DNA from: Methylococcaceae bacterium UBA662
GTDB lineage: Bacteria; Pseudomonadota; Gammaproteobacteria; Methylococcales; Methylomonadaceae
DNA: 22,005 bases
Direction of reading: 5' to 3'
Assembly (NCBI GenBank): GCA_002299425.1
Contig: DBNW01000019.1
Span: 1 to 22,005, forward strand
Under the pieces are notes generated by a model. It was not told the origin of the DNA, did no database searches, and saw only the letters and a program-made list of their open reading frames with translations. Of the stretch, positions 1-8,015 are shown piece by piece (position 1 is the stretch's first letter; every line of letters begins with the position of its first letter). The translations under genes and the position numbers were made by a program.

Positions 1-2173
1 AAAACCTCAACTGCTCCTCTGTCTCGACACCTTCGGCCACTACTTTCTGCCCGAGAGAATGCCCCATGTGGATGATGGCACTGACGATATTGGCGTTTTT
101 GACATTGCGCGGCGTGTCTGCGATAAACGACTTGTCTATCTTGACCACATCGACAGGAAAAGCACTTAAGTAAGACAGCGAGGAATAACCGGTGCCAAAA
201 TCATCAAGGGCTAAACTGACACCCATTTTCTTTAACCGTTTAAGCTGTAGCTCAATTTGTTTAACATCCCCTAGCAAAACCGATTCAGTCAACTCAATCT
301 CAAGAAAACCGGGTTCTAGGTCGGCGACTTGCAGTGCTTCCTCTACCGTTTGCAAGAACTTGTTGTCGACAAACTGCCGGGGCGAGACATTAACCGCAAT
401 CCTTGGCAAAAACAGCCCTTGGTTTTGCCAGGATTTTAATTGCCGACACGCCTGTTCCAGAACCCACTCACCCAACTCAACAATCAAGCCGGTTTCCTCA
501 GCAATGCCGATAAATTGGTCGGGCGGAACCATTTTAGGTACACCATTGCCCTCCCGCAACCAACGCAGCAGCACCTCAGCACCCCACAAAGTATCTCCGT
601 TAAGGTTGTATTGGGGCTGAAAGAACAGCTCCAGTGTCTTGTTCTCAACAGCTTTGCGCAAGTCCCTTTCCAAAACTATGCGTTCCCGCCCGGCACTGGC
701 ATAGGATTTTTTATAAAACTGGTAGTTACTGCGGCCTTGCTTTTTCGCCTCGTACATTGCAATGTCGGCCAGCTTGAGCAGTTCCTCAGGGTTTTTGGCA
801 TCCTCAGGGTACATGGCAATGCCGATACTGGCACCAATAAACACCTCGCTCCGATTAATGTAAAACGGCTCGGACAGTGTTTGCACAATTTTTTCAGCCA
901 CCATGGACGCCGAATAGACCGCCTGTTCATGGGAAACGTTATTGATCATCATCACCGCGAACTCATCGCCACTAAGCCGTGCGACCAAGTCACTTTTCCT
1001 CACCACAGATTGCAGCCGTTCCGCAGTTTTTTTTAACAAATGGTCGCCGGCATCGTGGCCAAGCGAGTCGTTCACGGCCTTGAACCTGTCTAGATCAATA
1101 AAAAAAATTACCACATTGCTGGGCGGCTGGCTGCCCGGTTTTTTTGCCGTTAACCGGGCTAGACGGCTAAAAATCATGGCCCGGTTGGCCAATCCGGTTA
1201 AATCGTCGTAGTGGGCAATGTGCAGGATTTTACTTTCAGCTTTTTTCTGCCGAGTAATATCAAAGGCACTGGCAAAATAACCCAACGCTTCAGCCTGACT
1301 GATGGTAAAGGCAATCGACCGATACGTCCCTTGCTTATGCCGGCACAGCATTTCTTTTTCCCACAATAGCTTGCCTTGGGCAAAAGTGGCTTTCAGTTCC
1401 AAGGAAAAATCACTGGCCACCCAAACCGACATGGGGGTTCCCTTAATTTCTACAGGGCAGCAGCCAAACAGCAGGGCAAAGCGAGCACTGCATTCTAAAA
1501 TTTTTAGGTCATCGTCCAACACAGACCAACCCAAATGGAGGTCGCAATGCCCCATAACCTGCCCATCTTGTGCCAAAAACCTTAATCCCGGCTTGTGTGC
1601 TACAGCGTGTTTCTGGTTTTCTTGCTGATTTTCCAGTTTGTCAGCGGTGATGAGCAATCTGGATTTTTTTTCTGTGTCGTTAACAATTGGGGTTCGTGTA
1701 ACCGTGACCGCCTCGCCGTTTAAAGAAACACGCTCTTCGGTAGGCTGCATTCGTTGCCACGACTCGGCATCGTGTACGTCGGCACGTTCTAAAGCTTCGG
1801 CATCCGCGCCCGGATACCCGCTTAACTGCGTATTGGTTTTGCCTGAATACGGTGCAGTGTGCAGGTTGAAGCGTTTTAAATAACGGTCACTTGCCTGCAA
1901 CCATTGGCCATCGGTATTTTTCAGGCACAAGAAATGTGGCATCTGCGCCAGAGCCTTTACATTGGCCTGAAGCTCGGCGACGTCTGCCCTGTCCCTGCTG
2001 CCGATCATTTTGCGCCCTGGTCGAGCCTCTAAAACTGCCATGCACAAACAAGCAGCCGCGTTACCCCAAAAAAACACGGAAGCATGCAATACCATCAGGC
2101 CGCCGCGTTCGGCTACTGCGAAAATTAAATTGACGGCGGCAAGAACTGCCCAGGGCAGTATTTTGCTGCTCAT
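1..2173 (-). CDS. PAS-GGDEF-EAL cyclic-di-GMP signalling protein, 3' end cut by window edge
   Basis: A membrane-anchored enzyme of cyclic-di-GMP turnover, 724 residues visible, C-terminus outside the window. The first 50 residues carry two hydrophobic stretches (about 5-20 and 26-46), probably membrane segments. A PAS-like sensor region follows at about 205-310 and leads into the HYDDLTGLANR start of a GGDEF domain near 318. The GGDEF signature is SGDEF at 401-405, and an inhibitory-site RKSD lies at 392-395, five residues upstream as usual. The EAL domain has EVL at 533-535, NVSPRQF, ELTESVL, DDFGTG, KIDKSF and, at the very edge, AEGVET, so all expected catalytic residues of a phosphodiesterase are present. 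The domain reading is secure. Whether the cyclase is active (Ser for the first Gly) is open. The ATG has no clear ribosome binding site. The rubredoxin gene lies 50 bases upstream on the same strand. Confidence 0.93.
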   Translation of the reverse strand, partial: MSSKILPWAVLAAVNLIFAVAERGGLMVLHASVFFWGNAAACLCMAVLEARPGRKMIGSRDRADVAELQANVKALAQMPHFLCLKNTDGQWLQASDRYLKRFNLHTAPYSGKTNTQLSGYPGADAEALERADVHDAESWQRMQPTEERVSLNGEAVTVTRTPIVNDTEKKSRLLITADKLENQQENQKHAVAHKPGLRFLAQDGQVMGHCDLHLGWSVLDDDLKILECSARFALLFGCCPVEIKGTPMSVWVASDFSLELKATFAQGKLLWEKEMLCRHKQGTYRSIAFTISQAEALGYFASAFDITRQKKAESKILHIAHYDDLTGLANRAMIFSRLARLTAKKPGSQPPSNVVIFFIDLDRFKAVNDSLGHDAGDHLLKKTAERLQSVVRKSDLVARLSGDEFAVMMINNVSHEQAVYSASMVAEKIVQTLSEPFYINRSEVFIGASIGIAMYPEDAKNPEELLKLADIAMYEAKKQGRSNYQFYKKSYASAGRERIVLERDLRKAVENKTLELFFQPQYNLNGDTLWGAEVLLRWLREGNGVPKMVPPDQFIGIAEETGLIVELGEWVLEQACRQLKSWQNQGLFLPRIAVNVSPRQFVDNKFLQTVEEALQVADLEPGFLEIELTESVLLGDVKQIELQLKRLKKMGVSLALDDFGTGYSSLSYLSAFPVDVVKIDKSFIADTPRNVKNANIVSAIIHMGHSLGQKVVAEGVETEEQLRF

Positions 2174-2223
2174 ACCAGGGCTTGACTGAGCAGAAAAAAG
2201 CAAGTCATTGCCAGGCAAGCCAT

Positions 2224-2397
2224 TCAGTCAGTTGGCACAGCAAAATGGCTTTTGCTGGCCCCGCATTCAGGGCAACGCCAGTCATCTGGCAGCGCCTGCC
2301 ACAGGGTACCCGGCGTTATACCCGAAGCCCCGTCGCCTTCTGCCTCATCATAAACATACCCACAGATGTCACACTCGTATTGCTTATAGCCCGACAT
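2224..2397 (-). CDS. Rubredoxin (57 aa)
   Basis: A small iron-sulfur electron carrier of the cytoplasm. The 57-residue protein has the two rubredoxin knuckles: CDICGYVYD with Cys9 and Cys12, and WRCPECG with Cys42 and Cys45. The 29 residues between the inner cysteines, and the GITPGTLW and LPDDW motifs, are those of ordinary AlkG-type single-domain rubredoxins. One Fe bound by four Cys is therefore expected. The ATG is preceded by GGGGA seven bases upstream. The gene is about 50 bases upstream of the GGDEF-EAL gene on the same strand and is divergent from mepA. Its redox partner cannot be told from the window. Identification is firm despite the short length. Confidence 0.95.
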   Translation of the reverse strand: MSGYKQYECDICGYVYDEAEGDGASGITPGTLWQALPDDWRCPECGASKSHFAVPTD

Positions 2398-2434
2398 GGT
2401 TAATCCCCATTAAGCAGTGTCACTAAAGGCCGTC

Positions 2435-2440
2435 TATACT
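2435..2440 (+). promoter_or_regulatory. Possible -10 box for mepA
   Basis: TATACT matches five of six bases of the sigma-70 -10 consensus and lies about 50 bases before the mepA start, in the 91-base divergent gap with rubredoxin. No good -35 box is visible at 16-18 bases. Weak call. Confidence 0.3.
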
Positions 2441-2488
2441 ACTGCACTCAAGGCAAAATAAGCACCCACTCACTCTCTTACTTCCGAT

Positions 2489-3382
2489 ATGCGCTGTAAA
2501 TTCTCCCCCGAATTACCAACCCGTGCTAATTTTTTTGTGCGCTCACCAATACCGTGCTGGGCCACAGTGTTGCTGTGGGGATTGCTGACCTGCCCTGGTG
2601 CCGGTTATGCCAACCCTTGGGCCAAACCCATGCCGCCGATCACGCTGGACGGTGCCGCCCACAGCATTGGCGCGTACGATGCCGGTTGTCTGGCGGGTGC
2701 CGCCAGCCTTCCGGCCAACGGCATGGGCTACCAAGTGATGCGCCTGTCGCGGCAACGGTTTTTTGGCCATCCTGATTTAATTTTGTTTATCGAAGGTTTA
2801 GGCCAGCAAGTGGCTAAAGAACACTTAGGCGTGCTGTTAATTGGCGACTTAAGCCAGCCCCGGGGCGGGCCTACCCTGACCGGCCACCGCAGCCACCAAA
2901 CCGGCCTGGATGTGGACATTTGGTTTTTGCTGTCTGAGCAAGCAGTGCGTCGCCCCCTCACCGTGCAGGAACGGGAAACCTTAGGTGCACCCTCGGTATT
3001 GCTGGGCCACTCGAATACTATCAATCCCCAACACTGGTCACACCGCCACGAGGAAATCCTTAAATTAGCGGCGCAAACCCCAGCCGTCGACAGAATTTTC
3101 GTCAACCCCAGCATTAAAAAGGCGTTGTGTACCCGTCACCGCCAGCAAAGCTGGCTGGGCAAAATACGCCCCTGGTGGAAGCATGACGATCATTTTCATG
3201 TCCGCCTAAAATGCCCCAATAATAACCGGCACTGCCAAAGCCAAACACCCCTGCCCGCCGGTGACGGCTGCGACACCAGCTTAGCCTGGTGGTTTTCTGA
3301 AGAGGCCACCAAACCGTCACTCAAACCCTATAAACCAAAAACACCGTCGTTGCCGACGTTATGCCAACAGCTATTACCCTAA
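2489..3382 (+). CDS. mepA: Penicillin-insensitive murein endopeptidase MepA
   Basis: A periplasmic zinc peptidase (M74/LAS family) that cuts D-Ala-meso-diaminopimelate cross-links in peptidoglycan. The 297-residue protein (E. coli about 274) begins with a signal peptide: a basic stretch to residue 18, a hydrophobic core at about 23-37, and a likely cut after GYA at 41. The LAS metal motifs are both present: HxxxxxxD in GHRSHQTGLDVDIW (His136, Asp143) and HxH in WWKHDDHFHVRLKCP (His235, His237). The start is well fixed, because an in-frame TAA lies at 2459-2461 and no other start codon occurs between. The ribosome binding site is poor. The C-terminal 40 residues are basic and proline-rich. It faces ligA tail to tail with 12 bases between stops. 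Confidence 0.95.
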   Translation: MRCKFSPELPTRANFFVRSPIPCWATVLLWGLLTCPGAGYANPWAKPMPPITLDGAAHSIGAYDAGCLAGAASLPANGMGYQVMRLSRQRFFGHPDLILFIEGLGQQVAKEHLGVLLIGDLSQPRGGPTLTGHRSHQTGLDVDIWFLLSEQAVRRPLTVQERETLGAPSVLLGHSNTINPQHWSHRHEEILKLAAQTPAVDRIFVNPSIKKALCTRHRQQSWLGKIRPWWKHDDHFHVRLKCPNNNRHCQSQTPLPAGDGCDTSLAWWFSEEATKPSLKPYKPKTPSLPTLCQQLLP

Positions 3383-3394
3383 ACACATTGAGGC

Positions 3395-5413
3395 TTACTC
3401 AACACCCTTTGGCAGCCAGGCCCTAAACTCAGCCAAAAAAGCCTCTTCAGTCATGGTGTTAATGCCCAACGCCTGCGCCTGCGTCAGCTTAGTGCCGGTC
3501 TCCGCGCCTGCCAGCACACAGCGGGTATTTTTTGATACCGTGTTGGACACTTTGGCGCCCAGACTTTCCAACAGAGCCTTCACCTCGGCGCGCGGCCTGC
3601 TTAACGTACCCGTCAACACCCACGTTTGCCCGGCTAAGGGTTTTTGCTCCCCGTCCTTGGCGGGTTCTTCTGGCCAATGCACGCCGGCGGCAATAATCTG
3701 GCCAATAAGCGCCTGATTTTTTTCATCGGCAAAAAAAGCCACAAGGTGGCTTGCCATCACCGGGCCAATAGTCGGCACTTCCAGCAATTGCGCTTCCGTG
3801 GCATTGGCTAGGGCATTGAAACTATTAAAATGCTTGGCCAGCACTTTCGCGCTTTCCTCGCCAATCTCAGGGATGCCCAAAGCCCCGATAAAGGTACTTA
3901 ACTGGGTTTTTTTCGACGCTTCGATGCCCGCCAGCACATTGTGAGCACTTTTTTCGCCCTGCCCTGCTAGGCTGGCAATGTCGTCTACGGTTAGCCGGTA
4001 AATGTCAGCGATGGTTTTTAGCACGCCTGCTTTTTGCAATGCTTCGATCAGCTTGCTTCCCAAATTGACAATGTTCATAAAATTGCGCGAAGCGTAGTGG
4101 CGGATGCGCTCTGTGGCCTGCGCTGGACAGCTTAAGCCACCGCTGCATCGGTAAGCGGCTTGGTTGCTAGCCTGATGCACTAATGCCCCACAAACGGGGC
4201 AATGCCCGGGCATTGTTACCGTGCGGCGGTGCTCGCCGACACTGGCTAAACCCACCACTTTTGGGATCACATCCCCGGCCCGTTGAATTTCCACCCGGTC
4301 GCCTATGCACAAACCCAAGCGGCTGATTTCGTCCATATTGTGTAACGTAGCGTTGCTGACTGTAACCCCACCGACAAACACCGGAGCCAGTCGTGCCACG
4401 GGGGTCAACACGCCGGTTCTGCCAACCTGAAAATCAACCGCCAGCAGCTCTGTGACCACTTGCTGCGCGGGAAACTTTCTAGCGACCGCCCACTTTGGCG
4501 AGCGCGCACTAGCCCCGAGTACTTGTTGCAAGGCCAGGGAGTCAATTTTGTACACAATGCCGTCGATTTCCATCGGCAGCGCAGCGCGAATGCGTTCTAA
4601 ATTTTGGTAGTTTTCCGCCAGTGCCGCCAAACTGGCCGACAAAACGTGGCAGTGCGGGTTTTGTTTAAACCCTAACGAAACCAAATACGCCATGATTTCC
4701 GAATGGTGCAAAAAGTGCCACTGACCTTGGTAGTCGCCCAAACCGTAAGGAATAAACTGCAAATTGCGCCCGGCCGCAATTTTTGGATCCATTTGCCGAA
4801 CAGTCCCGGCAGCGGCGTTGCGTGGATTAACAAAAGTTTTGCCGCAAACTTCCTGCGCTCGCCGGTTAAAATTTAAAAAATCCTGTTTAAGCATCAACAC
4901 TTCGCCGCGCACTTCCAATACGTCAGGCGGGGTGTCCGTTGCCAGCTGCAAGGGCACTGAACGGATGGTTTTGATAGTGTGGCTGACGTCTTCCCCGACT
5001 TGCCCATCGCCACGGGTGGCGGCATAACTAAACAGGCCGCCGTTATAATGGATGCTGATGGCCAGGCCATCCAGCTTAGGCTCGCTAAACAGGCGTAACG
5101 CCTCTGGGACCTCATCTAAGTCTTTTGCCGCCTTGACAAAAAACTCATGCGTTTCCGCCAGTGAAAAAGCGTTTGCCAAGGACAGCATTTTGACCTTATG
5201 GCGCACTTTTTTAAATCCCTCGACAGGTGCCATTCCCACCCGTTGGCTGGGTGATTGTGCCGTCACCCACTCAGGATGTTTCGCCTCAATATCCAGCAGC
5301 CGCTTAAATGCACGGTCATACTGGGCATCGCTGACGCTCGGCTTATCGCATACATAGTAGTCGTAGTCCCAGCGCGTAAGTGTCGAGACCAGCTCTTGGT
5401 ATTCAGCACTCAA
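3395..5413 (-). CDS. ligA: NAD-dependent DNA ligase LigA
   Basis: Seals nicks during replication and repair using NAD+ as adenylate donor. At 672 residues it matches E. coli LigA (671) in length. Domains in order: the NAD-binding Ia region (YDYYV, SPSQRVG), the adenylation domain with the nucleophile Lys113 in EPKLDGLAIS and MEIDGIVYKID near 281, the OB fold, a zinc finger with Cys405, Cys408, Cys423 and Cys429 (each three lower than in E. coli), helix-hairpin-helix repeats, and a BRCT domain from about 594. The reading frame is open to a GTG at 5422, but a strong AAGGAGG at 5423-5429 abuts that GTG directly and stands nine bases before a TTG at 5413. I therefore take TTG as the start. It is divergent from the small acidic-protein gene. 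zipA, its common neighbour in this class, is absent. Confidence 0.97.
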   Translation of the reverse strand: MSAEYQELVSTLTRWDYDYYVCDKPSVSDAQYDRAFKRLLDIEAKHPEWVTAQSPSQRVGMAPVEGFKKVRHKVKMLSLANAFSLAETHEFFVKAAKDLDEVPEALRLFSEPKLDGLAISIHYNGGLFSYAATRGDGQVGEDVSHTIKTIRSVPLQLATDTPPDVLEVRGEVLMLKQDFLNFNRRAQEVCGKTFVNPRNAAAGTVRQMDPKIAAGRNLQFIPYGLGDYQGQWHFLHHSEIMAYLVSLGFKQNPHCHVLSASLAALAENYQNLERIRAALPMEIDGIVYKIDSLALQQVLGASARSPKWAVARKFPAQQVVTELLAVDFQVGRTGVLTPVARLAPVFVGGVTVSNATLHNMDEISRLGLCIGDRVEIQRAGDVIPKVVGLASVGEHRRTVTMPGHCPVCGALVHQASNQAAYRCSGGLSCPAQATERIRHYASRNFMNIVNLGSKLIEALQKAGVLKTIADIYRLTVDDIASLAGQGEKSAHNVLAGIEASKKTQLSTFIGALGIPEIGEESAKVLAKHFNSFNALANATEAQLLEVPTIGPVMASHLVAFFADEKNQALIGQIIAAGVHWPEEPAKDGEQKPLAGQTWVLTGTLSRPRAEVKALLESLGAKVSNTVSKNTRCVLAGAETGTKLTQAQALGINTMTEEAFLAEFRAWLPKGVE

Positions 5414-5525
5414 GTTAAACACCCTCCTTCATTTTTTTGCCGCGTTAAAAACAAAATTATCAGGCCACTGCCTTCTTGCTGTTTCTTAAGCTACAGGGCA
5501 ATGGTAGTATGGCGGCCAAAATCCA

Positions 5526-5822
5526 TTGGCAATGACTCCGTTGCCTAGCACCGTAACCGACACCGACACCCCAACCCAAATGAACGAGAACTTATCAAGC
5601 AACGCCATTATCTATGCGACCTTAGCGCTTAACAGCGAAATAGCTTTGCAAAAAGAATACCTGGAATCTGGCGATATGCCAGACGATGAAATGGAAAATG
5701 AAGAGGAAATTCTGTCCGATTTAGAGCAAGCCTTCATGGAATTTGTCGATTTATACAAAACCCGTTGTCACGCAGACAAACAACTGCCTAGCATTGACGA
5801 ACTGCTAAACAGCCAATTGTAA
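5526..5822 (+). CDS. Small acidic protein of unknown function (80-98 aa)
   Basis: I do not recognise this protein. It is 98 residues from a TTG at 5526, 96 from an ATG at 5532, or 80 from an ATG at 5580. The last, beginning MNENLSSNAIIYATLAL, looks most natural because the preceding residues are a low-complexity Thr/Pro/Asp stretch, but none of the starts has a clear ribosome binding site. The body is strongly acidic (DMPDDEMENEEEILSDLEQ near 50-68) and looks helical throughout, with one Cys and no signal or membrane segment. It is plausibly a soluble cytoplasmic helical protein. It sits alone between divergent ligA and co-directional dapE, with a cryptic short frame following. The frame is probably real because its residue use is protein-like and biased. 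Confidence 0.6.
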   Translation: MAMTPLPSTVTDTDTPTQMNENLSSNAIIYATLALNSEIALQKEYLESGDMPDDEMENEEEILSDLEQAFMEFVDLYKTRCHADKQLPSIDELLNSQL

Positions 5823-5886
5823 AAACAGTAGATACACGCCCTTTCCCTATCAAGAAAAACTGTTACAAGGCACCAACAACCGTAAA

Positions 5887-6003
5887 ATGCTACCCGAATA
5901 CCAAACCACCGGATTCGACTGCTCAAAAACACAAACAATTGATTTGCCAGACTTTATTTTGGAAAAAATAAAAGAAGATTTAGAATACACTGGCTATCTG
6001 TAA
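5887..6003 (+). CDS. Cryptic 38-aa reading frame, possibly the tail of a decayed gene
   Basis: Unrecognised. From an ATG at 5887 the frame reads 38 residues, starting MLPEYQTTGFDCSK and ending KEDLEYTGYL. The same frame is open back to 5809 without any ATG, GTG or TTG, and that upstream part also looks protein-like (YTPFPYQEKLLQGTNNRK). It could be a short real protein with a poor start, or the end of a gene whose front has been lost. There is no ribosome binding site at a usual distance. It lies 33 bases before dapE on the same strand and is more AT-rich than its surroundings. Confidence 0.25.
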   Translation: MLPEYQTTGFDCSKTQTIDLPDFILEKIKEDLEYTGYL

Positions 6004-6036
6004 TTTTTTTACCCCAAAACAACTGCTGTTACCAAC

Positions 6037-7164
6037 ATGAGTGAAACCCTTGAACTTGCCATAGCGCTGATCGGACGGGAATCTGTAACCCCTGAAGATT
6101 GCGGTTGCCAGACTTTAATTGCCAACAGGATGGCTCGGGTGGGTTTTAACGCAGAATACCTGAACTTTTTCGACACCCAAAATATCTGGTTACGCCGGGG
6201 CAAACACCAACCCTTGCTGGTTTTTTTGGGGCATACCGACGTTGTTCCGCCCGGGCCATTAAGTGCTTGGCAAAGCCCGCCGTTTAGTCCTACCTTGCGT
6301 GACGGTAAATTGTTCGGTCGGGGTGCTGCGGATATGAAAGGCAGCATCGCCGCATTCATCACGGCAACGGAACGGTTCGTGGGCGAATTTCCAAACCACC
6401 GTGGCTCCATCGCTATTTTGCTGACCAGTGACGAAGAAGGACCCGCCCTTCACGGCGTAGTGAAGGTGGTGGACGTTTTGGCGCGACGGGGGGATAAAAT
6501 AGACTGGTGCCTGGTGGGCGAGCCGTCCAGCGACCACGTTCTCGGCGATGTGGTTCGGGTTGGTCGTCGTGGCTCACTGTGTGCCAAATTGACCGTTAAA
6601 GGCCAGCAAGGCCATGTTGCCTACCCTAACCTAGCCCACAACCCCATCCATGCCTTTGCCCCTGCGTTGCTTGCCTTAACAAGGGAACTTTGGGATCAAG
6701 GCAACTCAGATTTCCCTCCTACCCGCCTGCAAGTTTCCAATATCCGCGCCGGCACGGGTGCGGAAAACATCATCCCTGGGGACTTAGAAGCCCAGTTTAA
6801 CCTACGCTTTAGCCCTAATTTGGATGTGGAAACCATAAAAAGCCGCACCGTCCGCTTGCTTGACAACGAAGGACTCGATTACGCACTGGAGTGGCGGTTG
6901 TCGGGACAACCGTTTTTGACCAAACCTGGGGAGTTAACCAGCGCTACCCACGCTGCCATCCGCACCGTCACCGGCTTAAAAGCGAGGAATGATACGGGCG
7001 GCGGAACGTCGGACGGCCGTTTTATTGCGCCAACAGGTGCCCAAGTGATTGAGTTGGGGCTTTTAAACGCAACCATCCACCAAGTCAACGAACACGTCGA
7101 CACTAAGGATTTGGAAACGCTGTCGGAAATTTACCAGCATATTCTGATCAACCTGCTGGCATAA
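6037..7164 (+). CDS. dapE: Succinyl-diaminopimelate desuccinylase DapE
   Basis: Hydrolyses N-succinyl-L,L-diaminopimelate to L,L-diaminopimelate and succinate in the lysine and peptidoglycan-precursor pathway. It is a cytoplasmic M20-family dinuclear zinc enzyme. The 375-residue length equals E. coli DapE. Metal and catalytic residues are visible: His66 and Asp68 in GHTDVVPPG, Asp99 in GRGAADMKG, Glu133/Glu134 in TSDEEGP, Glu162 in GEPSS, and His348 in IHQVNE. The dimerisation/lid domain lies between about 180 and 290 (GRRGSLCAKLTVKGQQGHVAYP). The ATG fits the family N-terminus, but no Shine-Dalgarno is seen. A terminator follows at once. dapD is not adjacent. Confidence 0.97.
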   Translation: MSETLELAIALIGRESVTPEDCGCQTLIANRMARVGFNAEYLNFFDTQNIWLRRGKHQPLLVFLGHTDVVPPGPLSAWQSPPFSPTLRDGKLFGRGAADMKGSIAAFITATERFVGEFPNHRGSIAILLTSDEEGPALHGVVKVVDVLARRGDKIDWCLVGEPSSDHVLGDVVRVGRRGSLCAKLTVKGQQGHVAYPNLAHNPIHAFAPALLALTRELWDQGNSDFPPTRLQVSNIRAGTGAENIIPGDLEAQFNLRFSPNLDVETIKSRTVRLLDNEGLDYALEWRLSGQPFLTKPGELTSATHAAIRTVTGLKARNDTGGGTSDGRFIAPTGAQVIELGLLNATIHQVNEHVDTKDLETLSEIYQHILINLLA

Positions 7165-7200
7165 AAAAACCACGCCGGTATATTCTGGCGTGGCGTTTTT
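7163..7200. terminator. Bidirectional rho-independent terminator between dapE and the dsbC-type gene
   Basis: A perfect seven-base-pair stem, CCACGCC (7170-7176) with GGCGTGG (7187-7193), has a run of A on its left and TTTTT on its right, so it can end transcription from both sides. It starts right after the dapE stop and lies 18 bases from the stop of the convergent dsbC-type gene. Confidence 0.9.
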
Positions 7201-7217
7201 AGTATTTACCGACTGCC

Positions 7218-7940
7218 TTAATGGCTTTGTTTCTCGGCTTCTAGAGCCTCAACCAATTGTTTGGCTGGCAAATAGCCGGGGAAAATATTACCTCGCACCG
7301 TCACCATCATAGGCGTTCCCTTCACTTCAAACGATTCCGCCAAACGCATGTGTTCATCTACTGGATTAGCGCAGGTTTTAGCGGGGATTGCTTGGTCTTT
7401 TTTGGCGGTGGTCAAGGCAGCGTGGCGGTCATCGGCACACCAAACGGATACGGCTTTGTTGTAGGATTCCGAACCCTTGCCAGCCCTGGGAAAAAACAAA
7501 TAGCGAATGGTGATGCCCTCGGCCAGGTACTGGTCAATTTCAGAATGCAGTTTACGGCAATAGCCACAATCAATATCAGTAAAAATAGAGACTGTATATT
7601 TTTGAATTTTCGGCTTGAAAATAATCATTTTATCCTCGCCGGTTTTTTCTAAAGCGACCAGACGTTTCGCCGCCAATTTTTGCTCCGTCAAATCCGTTCT
7701 TGAAGCCACTTCAATCAAACGACCCTGCAACAAATACTTGCCGTCCCCGGTGACATAAAGCAGGCTTGAACCGACTGCCACTTCGTAGATACCTGCAATT
7801 TCAGAAGGCTTGACAGAATCAATAATAACCTCGGGCATAGCCGAGGCAAACGCCCGCTTAATTTCTTTTTCATCCGCGTTAACCACGGGCAATGCCAAAC
7901 CAAAAAGGCCAAGAGCGGCAATTTTTACTAATTTTTTCAT
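7218..7940 (-). CDS. dsbC: Thiol:disulfide interchange protein DsbC
   Basis: A periplasmic disulfide isomerase that repairs wrong disulfides in secreted proteins. At 240 residues it is close to E. coli DsbC (236 with signal). A signal peptide is plain (MKKLVKIAALGLFGLALPVVNA, cut before DEK). An N-terminal dimerisation domain (about 23-80) and linker precede a thioredoxin fold with the active-site CGYC at 125-128 and cis-Pro210 in GTPMMV. A second pair, Cys168 and Cys190, has the same 22-residue spacing as the structural disulfide of E. coli DsbC. The start follows a GAG-type ribosome binding site. It lies 75 bases after rseP on the same strand, a place often taken by bamA in related genomes. 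Confidence 0.93.
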   Translation of the reverse strand: MKKLVKIAALGLFGLALPVVNADEKEIKRAFASAMPEVIIDSVKPSEIAGIYEVAVGSSLLYVTGDGKYLLQGRLIEVASRTDLTEQKLAAKRLVALEKTGEDKMIIFKPKIQKYTVSIFTDIDCGYCRKLHSEIDQYLAEGITIRYLFFPRAGKGSESYNKAVSVWCADDRHAALTTAKKDQAIPAKTCANPVDEHMRLAESFEVKGTPMMVTVRGNIFPGYLPAKQLVEALEAEKQSH

Positions 7941-8015
7941 GGGGTTCTCGTTGGTTGCTATAAAAAATTACTGCTCAACACGCTACTTTTAGCGGCTTAT
8001 TTGCAGCCACGGCAA

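Noticed and set aside
440..1036. 198-residue plus-strand frame
   Set aside because: It is antisense to the GGDEF-EAL gene, whose motifs are unmistakable on the minus strand; no family motif in the plus frame.
5815..5830. A-rich stretch after the small acidic gene as a frameshift site joining it to the next frame
   Set aside because: Only five A residues, located after the stop codon, and the change of frame needed is +1; no supporting structure.
5940..6003. Resemblance of the short frame's end (LEYTGYL) to a segment of MnmG
   Set aside because: Only a few residues agree, too little to claim homology.
7941..8015. Hairpin CGCTA/TAGCG between rseP and the dsbC-type gene
   Set aside because: Only five base pairs, and the T run is 13 bases away, so it is not a convincing terminator.
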